Shown here one piece after another: positions 14,741 to 23,592 of a stretch of DNA of 64,000 nucleotides. The notes below the pieces were generated by a model that was given only the letters and a program-made list of their open reading frames with translations, did no database searches and was not told the DNA's origin. The DNA is from Pseudomonadota bacterium (lineage in GTDB: Bacteria; Myxococcota_A; UBA796; GCA-2862545). A program made the translations under genes and the position numbers. Where the stretch lies: positions 1 to 64,000 of the forward strand of contig CANJMY010000001.1 of NCBI GenBank assembly GCA_947475315.1, in the 5' to 3' direction. Numbering within the stretch: the stretch's first letter is position 1; each line of letters begins with the position of its first letter.

Positions 14741-17671
14741 ATGGCCACACCCGACCCCTTCGCCAACCTCGACCGGGTGCTGCACAAGTACCGGCGGGAC
14801 GTGCATCTGTTGGCCGAACCGGCCACGCCGGACGCCATCGCGGCCCTTGAGTCGCACCTTGGCCGCAGGCTGCCGCATGGGCTGCGCGAGCTGCTCACCC
14901 GGCACAACGGCGCCGAGCTGTTCCGTGGCGCGCTCCGTCTGCGCAGCACGTCCGAGATCACCGTGGCGTCCGACGCCGCGCGCACCGTCATCCTGTTCGC
15001 GGACCAGCCGGACGGCCCGCAGTGGGCGTTTGGCCGCAACCATGATGGTCGCCACGCCTTCGGCACCTGGGACGGCGACAACCTGGAGCCGCTCCACGCC
15101 ACCTTCCAGGGCTGGTTCGACGCCACGCTCGACGTGCTGGACGCCCGGGCGTCTCGCGCCGAAGACCGCGACGCCATCCGCTACGAGGCCGACGCCGACG
15201 ACTCCTGGCAGCTGCTTCACGCCGGCCTGCGCGCCCTGAGCGCCGGTCGCCCCGAAGACGCCGCCCCCTTGCTGGAGCGCGCCACCCAGGCCGACCCCAC
15301 CAACGTGCTCGCGTGGCAGCGCCTGGGCGACGCCCTGGCCGTCACCGATCGCGTCGCCAGCCGCCGCGCGTGGCTGTGCGCCCTGCATCAGGTCCGCCTG
15401 CCGCTGCCGTGGCCCGGCGCCCCGATCCTGGACCCTGAGGTCTTCGCCAGCCTCGCCCGCTCCTTCCCCGAGCCCGAGCAGTGGGAGCGCGAGCTCGAGC
15501 GCCTGCTCGAAGAGCGCGTCCACGAGGTGCGCGCCAGCGCCGAGTTCGACCTGCTGATGATGGCCACGTCGGCCCTGGCCGACAGCCTGGCCCGCCGCGG
15601 CAAGCGCACCCGCGCCCGCGACGTGCTCGCCGACATGGTCACGCGCAGCACCCTGTTCGAGGCGCGCCGTGTGCCGTGGAACCTGGTGCTGTCGCTGGCC
15701 GCGCTCGAGATCGACCTCGGCCACCACGACGAGGCCGAGAAGTACATCCGCCGCCTGCGCATGGAGGGCCCGGCCCACACGCATGGCCCCGCCGTGCTGC
15801 TGCTCGGCCGCCTGGTGGTGATGCGCGAGGAGCCCTGGGCCGAGGAGATCCTCGACGAGGCCTTTGCCACCGCCGCCGACGACGACGCCCGCATCGAGGT
15901 CGCGCTGCTGCGCGTCGAGCGCGCGGTCCGTCAGGGCCGCCGCGACGATGGCCAGCGCTGGATGGACACCGCCCGCAAGCTGGTCGCCGGGGGCGCCCCC
16001 CGCTGGCTGCGTGCCCGCACCGCGCTGGCCGAGGCCGACGTCGCCTTCCAGACGAACGACGAGGGCGCCGCCCGCGAGGCGCTCCGCCGCGCGCTCGACA
16101 TCCTGGGCGACCGCCCCGCGACTGAGGTCAAGCTCCGCATCGAGCTTCGCCTGGGTGATCTGGCCCGCCTCGGCCACGACCGCTCCGAGGCCATGCAGCG
16201 CTACAAGACCGCCGCGATCGGCTTCCAGGCGCAGGAGCTCCCCCTGCGGGAGGCGTGGGCGCTGGTTCGTATGGCGCAGGTCGCCGACGACCCCACGCCC
16301 ATGCTCGGCGCCGCCCGGGCCCGCTTCCTGGACGCCGACCTGGCCGCCGGCGTCGCCGCGGTCGACACGCACCAGGGCGCGCCCGCCGCCAGCTTGGCTT
16401 GGCACCTGGACCGCGCCACCGAGCACGCGCGCGCCCGCCACAACGCCCAGCGCGGCAAGCCGCCGTGGCATCGGTCCGACGCCGAGCGCCCCGAGCGTCG
16501 CATCGGCGCGCACCGCATGGCGATCGCCGCCTGCCACGAGGACGTCGTCGACGCGCTCACTGCCGAGATGGAGGCCGCCGCGCGCGCCATCCGCTCCGGT
16601 CGTGGTCGCCCGCTCGATCCGCCCGTGCTGCGCTACATCGCCGCGGTCGACCTGCTCGCAGGCCACCGCAGCTACCCCGCCGCGCAGGTGCTGCTGCGCC
16701 ACGTGGTCGAGGACGTCGTTGACGGCATCGCCCAGCAGGCGCTGTACGGCGCCATCGCCCGCTCGCCGAACGCGGCGCTGGTCGACGGCCTGCTGCAGTG
16801 TGTGGAGCGCCCGGCGCACATCCCGTCCACGGCGGTCGCCACGGCGGCCGAGATCCTGGGCCTGCGCCGCGAGAAGGAGGCCACGAAGCCCCTGATCCGC
16901 ATCGCCTCTCCGGACTCCAGCCCGCTCGCCCGCAAGGCCGCGATCGTCGCGCTCGGTCGCATCCACGATCGCGCCGCGGTCGAGGTGATCCTGCCCGCGC
17001 TCGACGAGCCCACGCTGGCCGAGCCCGCCGCCCTGTCGCTGCTGATGCTCGGCGAGCGCCGCGGCATCGACTTCCACGCGCGCGCCCTGTCGCAGCAGCG
17101 CAAGGACCTCTCCGGCCACCCCGGCGAGATCGTCGGTCGCTACGGCGGCCCCAGCCATCTGATCGTCCTGTCCACCGCCGCCCGCAGCCACGAGCATGAA
17201 GTGGCGCTCGGTGCGCTCCAGGGCCTAGGCCTGTTGGGCGACGCGCGCGGCGTGGACGTGCTGCTGGAGGCGCTGGACCCCAAGGATCGCACGCGCGCCG
17301 AGGTCGCCGCGGGCGCCCTGTCCATCCTGACCGGCCACCGCGAGGATCTGGACGAGCCCGGCTACGTGCGTCGCTGGCACGCGTGGTGGGACGATCACGG
17401 CGATCGGTTCCCCAAGGGCATGCGCCACCGCGACGGCCGCGTGTTCGACGCCGGCCTGCTCATCGAGAAGATGGAGCACGACGACGCCTGGGTCCGCCGC
17501 ACCGCCTACGACGAGCTGGTCATCACCAGCGGCGAGCACCTGCCGTTCGACACGGACGGCCCGTGGCGCGTCCAGCAGGCGCACCTGCGGGCCTGGCGTA
17601 CGTGGTGGGCCAAGGCGCGCATGCGCATGCCGGCCGGCCGCTGGTATCTGCACGGAGTCGGCATCGACTAG
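14741..17671 (+). CDS. SUKH-like domain protein with TPR and HEAT repeats
   Basis: 976 aa. Residues about 10-125 resemble a SMI1/KNR4 (SUKH) domain: AIAALESHLGRRLPHGLRELL, RHNGAELFRG, and a Trp-rich core. TPR-like helices follow (AAPLLERATQADPTNVLAWQRLGDAL and later similar units). After about residue 560 come HEAT/PBS-type repeats (SPLARKAAIVALGRIHDRAAVEVILPALD). ATG 14741 is preferred over ATG 14678 because codons between them lack the strong GC third-position bias of the gene. SUKH proteins often act as immunity or adaptor proteins. Here it is more likely a large scaffold. It is monocistronic in appearance, with about 150 bp upstream and 210 bp downstream. Confidence 0.75.
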   Translation: MATPDPFANLDRVLHKYRRDVHLLAEPATPDAIAALESHLGRRLPHGLRELLTRHNGAELFRGALRLRSTSEITVASDAARTVILFADQPDGPQWAFGRNHDGRHAFGTWDGDNLEPLHATFQGWFDATLDVLDARASRAEDRDAIRYEADADDSWQLLHAGLRALSAGRPEDAAPLLERATQADPTNVLAWQRLGDALAVTDRVASRRAWLCALHQVRLPLPWPGAPILDPEVFASLARSFPEPEQWERELERLLEERVHEVRASAEFDLLMMATSALADSLARRGKRTRARDVLADMVTRSTLFEARRVPWNLVLSLAALEIDLGHHDEAEKYIRRLRMEGPAHTHGPAVLLLGRLVVMREEPWAEEILDEAFATAADDDARIEVALLRVERAVRQGRRDDGQRWMDTARKLVAGGAPRWLRARTALAEADVAFQTNDEGAAREALRRALDILGDRPATEVKLRIELRLGDLARLGHDRSEAMQRYKTAAIGFQAQELPLREAWALVRMAQVADDPTPMLGAARARFLDADLAAGVAAVDTHQGAPAASLAWHLDRATEHARARHNAQRGKPPWHRSDAERPERRIGAHRMAIAACHEDVVDALTAEMEAAARAIRSGRGRPLDPPVLRYIAAVDLLAGHRSYPAAQVLLRHVVEDVVDGIAQQALYGAIARSPNAALVDGLLQCVERPAHIPSTAVATAAEILGLRREKEATKPLIRIASPDSSPLARKAAIVALGRIHDRAAVEVILPALDEPTLAEPAALSLLMLGERRGIDFHARALSQQRKDLSGHPGEIVGRYGGPSHLIVLSTAARSHEHEVALGALQGLGLLGDARGVDVLLEALDPKDRTRAEVAAGALSILTGHREDLDEPGYVRRWHAWWDDHGDRFPKGMRHRDGRVFDAGLLIEKMEHDDAWVRRTAYDELVITSGEHLPFDTDGPWRVQQAHLRAWRTWWAKARMRMPAGRWYLHGVGID

Positions 17672-17829
17672 CGCCGCGTCGTCGGATCGCGGCCGCGCGC
17701 AGCGCCCATTCCGCGAGGATCGCAACAACCGGGCTCGGTCGCGCGTAACAGCGCGTCCGGGTCACTCCCTCCCCTCCTCCTCTCCCCAGAGGTTAGCGGT
17801 GCCCTTCCTAACGACACCCCCGTCGCACC

Positions 17830-17857
17830 TTGACTGTTCGCCGTTCGTGCGTACAGC
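17830..17857 (+). promoter_or_regulatory. possible promoter of the GldA-type ABC operon
   Basis: TTGACT (17830-17835) and a weak TACAGC (17852-17857) with 16-bp spacing lie about 25 bp before the ABC ATPase start. The -10 match is poor; the location in a 210-bp intergenic region is appropriate. Confidence 0.35.
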
Positions 17858-17881
17858 AGCCCGCCGGTCTGGAGCTCGCCA

Positions 17882-18814
17882 ATGATCGAGGTACGCAACC
17901 TCACACGCTACTACGGGGAATTCGCGGCCCTGACGGACGTGTCCTTCAAGGTGACGGAGGGCCAGGTCATCGGCCTGCTCGGCCGTAACGGCGCCGGGAA
18001 GTCCACAACCCTGAAGATCCTCGCGGGCCTCATCCCGCCTTCGTCGGGCACGGTCACGGTCGACGGCATCGACATGGTCGCCGAGCCGCACCGCCTGCGC
18101 AGCCGCATCGGCTACCTTCCGGAAGACCCGCCGGTGTACGAGGACATGACGGTCACGTCGTTCGTGCGCCACATCGGCCGCATGAAGGGCATGTCCGCGT
18201 CCGAGGTCGACGCGCGCCTGCCTGAGGTGCTCGCCACCGCCGCGCTGGGCGGCCGCGAGAACCAGGTGATCGGCACGCTGTCGCACGGCTACCGCAAGCG
18301 CGTCGGCATCGCCCAGGCCGTCATCGCCAACCCGCGCCTGGTGATCCTGGACGAGCCGACGAGCGGCTTGGATCCGGTGCAGATCCGCGACATGCGCAAG
18401 GTCATCCGCGACCTCGCCAAGGGTCGCGTGGTCATGGTGTCGTCGCACATCTTGCGCGAGGTCGAGCACACCTGCGACTGGCTGCTGGTCCTGCGCGACG
18501 GCAAGCTGGTGGCGCAGGGCACCGAAGAGGCGCTCACCGCCGACCAGAACCGCAAGATGCAGATCGTCGTCCGCGGCGACGCGAACACGCTGGTCGAGTG
18601 GCTGACCCAGCACCCGGCCGTCGAAGACGCTGTGACCCGACCCATGTCGGACGGCACGACGTCGGCGGTGGTCACGCTCCGCGCCGACGCGCGCGAGCAG
18701 CTGGCGGCGGACCTCATCGCCGCGGGCTTCGGCCTGCGCGAGCTGCGCGGCGCCGGTGACGCGCTGGAAGAAGTCTTCTTGGGACTTGCCTCAGGCAAGG
18801 CGGGAGCGGCCTGA
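17882..18814 (+). CDS. ABC transporter ATP-binding protein, GldA-like
   Basis: 310 aa. It has Walker A GLLGRNGAGKSTT, signature-region LSHGYRKRVGIAQA, Walker B LVILDEPTSGLDP and switch His (VSSHIL). A C-terminal roughly 80-residue extension is typical of ABC-2 exporter ATPases. It is first of four coupled genes: the stop overlaps the permease start (TGATG). GldA/GldF/GldG-type complexes were named in gliding Bacteroidetes. Homologues in myxobacteria form an exporter of undefined substrate. The motility link is not shown here. Confidence 0.92.
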   Translation: MIEVRNLTRYYGEFAALTDVSFKVTEGQVIGLLGRNGAGKSTTLKILAGLIPPSSGTVTVDGIDMVAEPHRLRSRIGYLPEDPPVYEDMTVTSFVRHIGRMKGMSASEVDARLPEVLATAALGGRENQVIGTLSHGYRKRVGIAQAVIANPRLVILDEPTSGLDPVQIRDMRKVIRDLAKGRVVMVSSHILREVEHTCDWLLVLRDGKLVAQGTEEALTADQNRKMQIVVRGDANTLVEWLTQHPAVEDAVTRPMSDGTTSAVVTLRADAREQLAADLIAAGFGLRELRGAGDALEEVFLGLASGKAGAA

Positions 18815-19536
18815 TGTACACCTTCACCGTCGCGCGGCGCGATCTCGGCGCGTACCTCCACGGGTACGCAGGCTACGTGATCTTGTCGGCCGCGCTCTTC
18901 ATCACCGGCCTGCTCTTCCAGGTTCGCGGCCTGGGCGCCGGCGCCCAATACAGCCACGACATCTTGGAGACCTTCTTCGAGAACTGCGGCGGCCTGGTGA
19001 TGATCACCAGCATCCTGCTCACCATGCGCAGCCTCGCGGAAGAGCGGCAGATGGGCACGGACGTGCTGCTGTTCACCTCGCCCGCGAGTGACCTGCAGGT
19101 CGTGCTCGGCAAGTACCTGGCGGCGCTCGGCGTGCTGACCATCATGCTCGCGCTGACCGTGTACATGCCCGCGCTCATCTTCGTGAACGGCAAGGTCAGC
19201 CCGGCGCACATCGCCACTGGCTACCTGGGCCTGTTCGCGCTGGGCTCGGCCACCATCGCCATCGGCATCGCGTCCAGCTCGCTGTTCAAGAGCCAGCTGC
19301 CCGCGGGCATCCTCGCCGCCGTCGTCGTCGTGACGATGCTGCTCGGCTGGATGCTGTCGGACAAGACCGACGCGCCGTTCACCGACGTGCTCGCGTACGT
19401 CGCCTACTGGGACAAGCACTTCACGACCTTCCAAGAAGGCCGCCTGCACGTGCGTGACCTCGTCTACTACGGCTCGATCACCTTCATCGGCCTGCTGTTC
19501 GCCACCAAGGTCCAAGAGGGGAGGCGCTGGGCATGA
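18814..19536 (+). CDS. ABC-2 type permease, GldF-like
   Basis: 240 aa with about six hydrophobic helices (for example VILSAALFITGLLFQV, YLAALGVLTIMLALTVYMPAL, AGILAAVVVVTMLLGWML). The motif LAEERQMGTDVLLFTSP after the second helix is the conserved cytoplasmic loop of ABC-2 permeases (E-R-x-x-G-T). It overlaps the ATPase gene by 1 nt and the next gene by 4 nt (ATGA). It is the membrane partner of the GldA-like ATPase. Confidence 0.9.
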   Translation: MYTFTVARRDLGAYLHGYAGYVILSAALFITGLLFQVRGLGAGAQYSHDILETFFENCGGLVMITSILLTMRSLAEERQMGTDVLLFTSPASDLQVVLGKYLAALGVLTIMLALTVYMPALIFVNGKVSPAHIATGYLGLFALGSATIAIGIASSSLFKSQLPAGILAAVVVVTMLLGWMLSDKTDAPFTDVLAYVAYWDKHFTTFQEGRLHVRDLVYYGSITFIGLLFATKVQEGRRWA

Positions 19537-21407
19537 CCGACTACTCCACGATCCAGTACGGCTTGACGGCGCTTGTCGCCCTGGCCTCCCTGTCGATCGC
19601 ATTCCTGCTCCCGCGCCGCGGCGTGGGCCTGTCTTGGCTGGGCGGCCTCGCCCTGGTGTGGATCGGCCAGCGCATGCTGGGCGGTGGTGACGTAAGCCTG
19701 CCGGCCACCGTCGCCGGTCTGCTCGTCGTCTTCGCCACCGTCGTGCTGCGCGTGCGCTCCATGGCCGCCGCCAAGGACGCCGCCGCCGCCACCGAGCGCG
19801 CCGCGCTGATCTGGCAGCTCGTCGGCACGTCGTCGATCGCCGTGTGGTTCCTGACCACGGACACCGCGACCGGCGCGCTTGGCTACACCGGTGACGCGCT
19901 CGACCGCTGGACCGTCGCCTGGACCGCCCTGTGGCCGATCCTCGCGCTCGTCGGCGCGCTGCCCGTGCTGCTGCTCGACAACGTCCTCGCCGCGCACCCC
20001 GTGCAGATGCCCGAGGGCGCCCGCAAGCACGCGGTCGCCTCCGGCCTGTCGCTCGCGTTCGGCTTCGCGCTGGTGTTCCCGGTCAACTACCTGGCGAACC
20101 AGCACGACGCGGACTGGGACTTCTCGTACTTCCGCGTCACGCAGCCGGGCACGTCCACGCTGGCGATCGTCGCCACGCTCGACACGCCGGTCGAGGTCAT
20201 GCTCTTCTACCCGCCTGCGAACGACACCCGCGAGCAGCTGGTCCCCTACTTCGAGGAGCTCGTCGCCAACTCGGGCGGCAAGCTGACCCTCAAGCTGCTC
20301 GATCAGCCGTCCGAGCCGGAGCTCTCCAAGGAGCTGTCCGTCCGCGACAACGGCTACATCGTGCTGAAGAAGGGCGACGCGAAGGAGAAGTTCCGCGTCG
20401 ACACCGACATCAAGAAGGCCCGCAAGGACCTCAAGAAGCTCGACGGCACGGTCCAGAAGTACCTGCTCAAGCTGACGCGCAGCAAGCGCGTCGTCTACAT
20501 GCTCACGGGCCACAACGAGGCGTCTCCGCGTGAGACCAACCCGTTCTTCAAGCTCAACGACGTGAAGACCGAGCTGACGAACCAGAACTACGACGTGAAG
20601 GACTTCGGCCTGGAGCAGGGCTCCGCCACGGCCGTCCCCGACGACGCCGCGCTCGTCATCGTCGCCGCGCCCGAGAAGGCGCTGCTGCCGGAAGAGTCCA
20701 AGGCGCTGGCCGCCTACGCCGACAAGGGCGGCGCGCTGTTCGTGTTCGCCGACCCGCAGCGCGACCCGATGCCCGAGCTGCTCGCCCACCTGGGCGTCCG
20801 CGTGGGCACACACCCGCTCGCGAACAACACCAAGATCATCCCGATCACGAATGGCCCGATGGACAAGGCCAACCTGATCTCGCAGCGCTTTGGCAGCCAC
20901 CCGGTCACGGCCACGCTGTCCAAGTACGCGACCAAGGCCGCCGTCGTGATGCCCACGGTCGTCGCGGTGAGCGAGACCGGCGCCGGCACCGTGCCCGGCC
21001 CGGCCAAGTACACGCCGCTGATCCGCAGCTACGAAGACACCTGGGAAGACCTCAACGACAACCTCGTCCAGGACAAGGACGAGCCCAGCAAGGTCTACGT
21101 GATGGCCATGGCCGTCCAGGGCCCCGACACGGCCAAGTACCGTGCGGTCGTCCTCGGCGACGTCAGCGCCGCCTCCGACTTTGTGCTGGAACGCGCGCAG
21201 GGCAACCAGGTGCTGGTGCTCGACGCGGTCCGCTGGCTGGTCGGGGATGAAGACATCGCCGGCGAGATCGCCAGCGAGGAAGACGTGCAGATCGAGCACA
21301 CCCACGAGCAGGACGTCGTGTGGTTCTACGCCATCATCTTTGGCATCCCGTTGTCCGTGTTGGCCCTTGGTGCCGTCGTCGTGCGTCGTCGCACGGCCGG
21401 CGCGTGA
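19533..21407 (+). CDS. GldG-like ABC auxiliary membrane protein
   Basis: 624 aa. Several N-terminal helices (1-180) are followed by a large extracytoplasmic domain. Hallmarks of the GldG/IFT52-like domain are VEVMLFYPPANDTREQLVPYFEEL, the tyrosine-rich YMLTGHNEASP, and a late domain with ALFVFADPQRDPMPELL. A final helix (WFYAIIFGIPLSVLALGAVVV) ends in RRR. It acts with the GldA/GldF-like pair. No catalytic motif is seen. It is followed 13 bp later by a DUF4340 protein. Confidence 0.85.
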   Translation: MTDYSTIQYGLTALVALASLSIAFLLPRRGVGLSWLGGLALVWIGQRMLGGGDVSLPATVAGLLVVFATVVLRVRSMAAAKDAAAATERAALIWQLVGTSSIAVWFLTTDTATGALGYTGDALDRWTVAWTALWPILALVGALPVLLLDNVLAAHPVQMPEGARKHAVASGLSLAFGFALVFPVNYLANQHDADWDFSYFRVTQPGTSTLAIVATLDTPVEVMLFYPPANDTREQLVPYFEELVANSGGKLTLKLLDQPSEPELSKELSVRDNGYIVLKKGDAKEKFRVDTDIKKARKDLKKLDGTVQKYLLKLTRSKRVVYMLTGHNEASPRETNPFFKLNDVKTELTNQNYDVKDFGLEQGSATAVPDDAALVIVAAPEKALLPEESKALAAYADKGGALFVFADPQRDPMPELLAHLGVRVGTHPLANNTKIIPITNGPMDKANLISQRFGSHPVTATLSKYATKAAVVMPTVVAVSETGAGTVPGPAKYTPLIRSYEDTWEDLNDNLVQDKDEPSKVYVMAMAVQGPDTAKYRAVVLGDVSAASDFVLERAQGNQVLVLDAVRWLVGDEDIAGEIASEEDVQIEHTHEQDVVWFYAIIFGIPLSVLALGAVVVRRRTAGA

Positions 21408-21420
21408 GCAGGAGGTTCCT

Positions 21421-22647
21421 ATGAGGCAGGCAAGCATCCTCGGTGGGCTTCTGGCGGTCGCGCTGGTCGGCTCCTACTGGTCGTGGACCCACCCCCCGGA
21501 AGACAACGCCAAGGTCACAGACGTGATCGCGGTGCGGTCTGACGCGACCACGCTGAAGTCCGTCACCTGGAAGGACGACAAGAAGACCATCGTCATGACC
21601 CACCCCAAGGACGGGGTCGGCGAGTACGTGTGGTTTGAGGTCACCGAGACCACGGTCGACAAGTCCAAGCCCCCAGCCGAGACCGACAAGCCGGCAGACC
21701 CCGCCAAGCCGGACGACGCGGCCAAGCCCGCCGACCCCGCGGCGCCCGCCGACCCGGCCAAGCCCGCTGAGCCCGCGCCCCCGCCCGCCACGGTCACCAC
21801 GACCACGCGGTTTGAGGGCAGCGCGCAGGCGAACGACCTGTGGAAGCAGTTCGGCCCGCTCTACGCCCTGCGCGAGCTGACGATCGCCCCCGGCACCACG
21901 CTCGAGGCCTACGGCTTGGACAAGCCCAAGGCCACCGTCGAGGTCGCCCTGGAGGGCAGCACGGTCACGCTGCAGATCGGCGGCGAGGCCTACGGCACCC
22001 GCGATCGCTACGTCAGCATCGACGCCAAGGTCTTCCTGATCGACGACGAGGTCCTGCGCCCGCTGGAGTTCGCCAAGTCCCGCCTGGTCGAGCGCGCCCT
22101 CTTCCCGCTGGAGGAGAAGGACATCCTGGCCGTGTCCGTGAAGAACGGGAACGACCAGCGCGTGTTCACGCAGAAGAACGCCGACGACCGCCCCAAGGCC
22201 TTCTGGGCCGATGTGAAGGCCCCCGAGGAGCGCGACGTCGAGGCGTCCGCCTGGCTCGGCAAGCTCTTCCGCCTCCGCGTGAAGGACTACGTCGAGAAGA
22301 CGGACGTCCCCGCCGACGCCAAGCCCATGTTCGCGTTCGACGTGAAGGGCAGCAAGGACACCTGGACGGTGACCATCGTGTCCGCGCAGAAGGCCGGCGC
22401 CACCGAGTACTACGCGGTGTCGTCGTACAACCGCGCGGTCGTGTCGCTCACGCGCTCGCTCGCCGACGAGGCAATCGCCGACCTGCCCGCGCTGTTCGAC
22501 GGCAAGAAGGTGGAGGAGGACGAGGCCCCGGCCCCGGCCGACCCCAACGCGCCGCCCTCGCCGGTGCCCGCGGGCGCCCTGCCCCCGACCGCCATGCCCG
22601 TGCCCGCAGGCCCTGGCGGAGCGCCCCCGGCGCCGCCCGCTCCATAG
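21421..22647 (+). CDS. DUF4340-type membrane-anchored protein
   Basis: 408 aa from ATG 21421, with AGGAGG upstream. The N-terminal helix (ILGGLLAVALVGSYW) is followed by a domain of the DUF4340 type (beta-rich, with LEAYGLDKPKATVEVALEG and YVSIDAKVFLIDDEVLRPL). Two low-complexity linkers are unusual: an Asp/Pro/Lys/Ala repeat at about residues 80-120 and a Pro/Ala tail. DUF4340 proteins regularly follow GldG homologues, so it is likely a component of the same envelope complex. Confidence 0.85.
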   Translation: MRQASILGGLLAVALVGSYWSWTHPPEDNAKVTDVIAVRSDATTLKSVTWKDDKKTIVMTHPKDGVGEYVWFEVTETTVDKSKPPAETDKPADPAKPDDAAKPADPAAPADPAKPAEPAPPPATVTTTTRFEGSAQANDLWKQFGPLYALRELTIAPGTTLEAYGLDKPKATVEVALEGSTVTLQIGGEAYGTRDRYVSIDAKVFLIDDEVLRPLEFAKSRLVERALFPLEEKDILAVSVKNGNDQRVFTQKNADDRPKAFWADVKAPEERDVEASAWLGKLFRLRVKDYVEKTDVPADAKPMFAFDVKGSKDTWTVTIVSAQKAGATEYYAVSSYNRAVVSLTRSLADEAIADLPALFDGKKVEEDEAPAPADPNAPPSPVPAGALPPTAMPVPAGPGGAPPAPPAP

Positions 22648-22701
22648 ACCACGCCGCCGCCGCGGTCGCCCCCGAAGGGCGGCCCGGCATGCGCGACCGC
22701 C

Positions 22702-22725
22702 GGTCGACCGAAGCGTCGGTCGACC
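22702..22725. terminator. hairpin between convergent genes, possible bidirectional terminator
   Basis: Two copies of the self-complementary GGTCGACC (22702-22709 and 22718-22725) flank an 8-nt loop and can form an 8-bp stem on either strand. It lies between the DUF4340 gene end and the PP2C gene end. No U-run follows, so termination would be factor-assisted. Confidence 0.4.
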
Positions 22726-22736
22726 TAAGCGGACGT

Positions 22737-23501
22737 CTAGTGAACGACGACCACCGCGACCGTGACGTTGTCCTCAGCGCCCGCGTCGAGCGCCGTCTCG
22801 GTCAGCGCGTCCGCGAGCGCGTCCGGACGGTGCGCGCCGATCACCGCGCCGATCGCCTCGTCGTCGAGCACGTCGGTCAGGCCGTCGGAGCACAGGACGA
22901 ACACGTCGCCCGCCTGGACGGTGCGCGTGCTGGTGTCGGGCTCGACCGGGCCGTTGAAGCCGACGGACTGGTACAGGATGTTGCGGTGCGGGAGGCGACG
23001 CGCCTGCTCGGGCGTCAGGCGACCCTGGTCGATCTCGTTCTGCACGACGGTGTGGTCGCGCGTCAGGCGCTCGATGCGACCGGCGCGGTACAGGTAGGCG
23101 CGGCTGTCGCCGACGTGGGCGAGGTGGGCGCGGCCGGCGTCGATCACCAGCACGACCACCGTGGTGCCCATGCCGCGGCGAGACGGGTTGGCGTCGGCCG
23201 CCCGGCGGATCTGGTGCGAGGCCTGGTTCATCGCGTAGCGCAGGCGCTCGCGCATGACGTCGGCGGGGTCGATCGACTCGACGTCGCGCACCAGGCGCGT
23301 CTCGTCGGGGTCACCGGCGCCCATGAGGATGTCGTGCACGGCGCGCACGGCCATGTCCGACGCGACCTCACCCGCCGCGTGTCCGCCCATGCCATCGGCC
23401 ACCACAAAGATGCCCGCTTCGGGATCCAGCAGGAGCGCGTCCTCGTTGTTGTCGCGGACAGGACCGCAGTCCGTGCGACCGAATGCATCCACCTGCTTCA
23501 A
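22737..23501 (-). CDS. PP2C-family Ser/Thr protein phosphatase
   Basis: 254 aa. It has the metal-binding motifs of PP2C: RDNNEDAL, VVADGMGGHAAGE, GTTVVVLVID, AHVGDSRAYL, DGLTDVLDD and DNVTVAVVV. It is cytoplasmic, with no membrane segment. The TTG start at 23501 leaves only VDAFGRTD before the first motif, as in the family; GTG three codons later is an alternative. It is divergent, by 91 bp, from a set of three giant Ser/Thr kinases, so it probably reverses their phosphorylation. Confidence 0.92.
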   Translation of the reverse strand: MKQVDAFGRTDCGPVRDNNEDALLLDPEAGIFVVADGMGGHAAGEVASDMAVRAVHDILMGAGDPDETRLVRDVESIDPADVMRERLRYAMNQASHQIRRAADANPSRRGMGTTVVVLVIDAGRAHLAHVGDSRAYLYRAGRIERLTRDHTVVQNEIDQGRLTPEQARRLPHRNILYQSVGFNGPVEPDTSTRTVQAGDVFVLCSDGLTDVLDDEAIGAVIGAHRPDALADALTETALDAGAEDNVTVAVVVVH

Positions 23502-23592
23502 GCGCTGGTCTCCGACCCGATTCCGGCCTTATACTTGCGCGACGTAGCGCGCGCACGAACGGTGCGATCCCGTTCGTCTTGGAGACCCCCCG

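Noticed and set aside
14162-17197. Minus-strand open frame of 1011 codons opposite the SUKH-TPR-HEAT gene
   Set aside because: Striking length, but the composition (Gly/Gln/Ala/Val-rich) is the usual reverse-frame shadow of a GC-rich gene. No domain motif was seen, and the opposite frame has coherent repeats.
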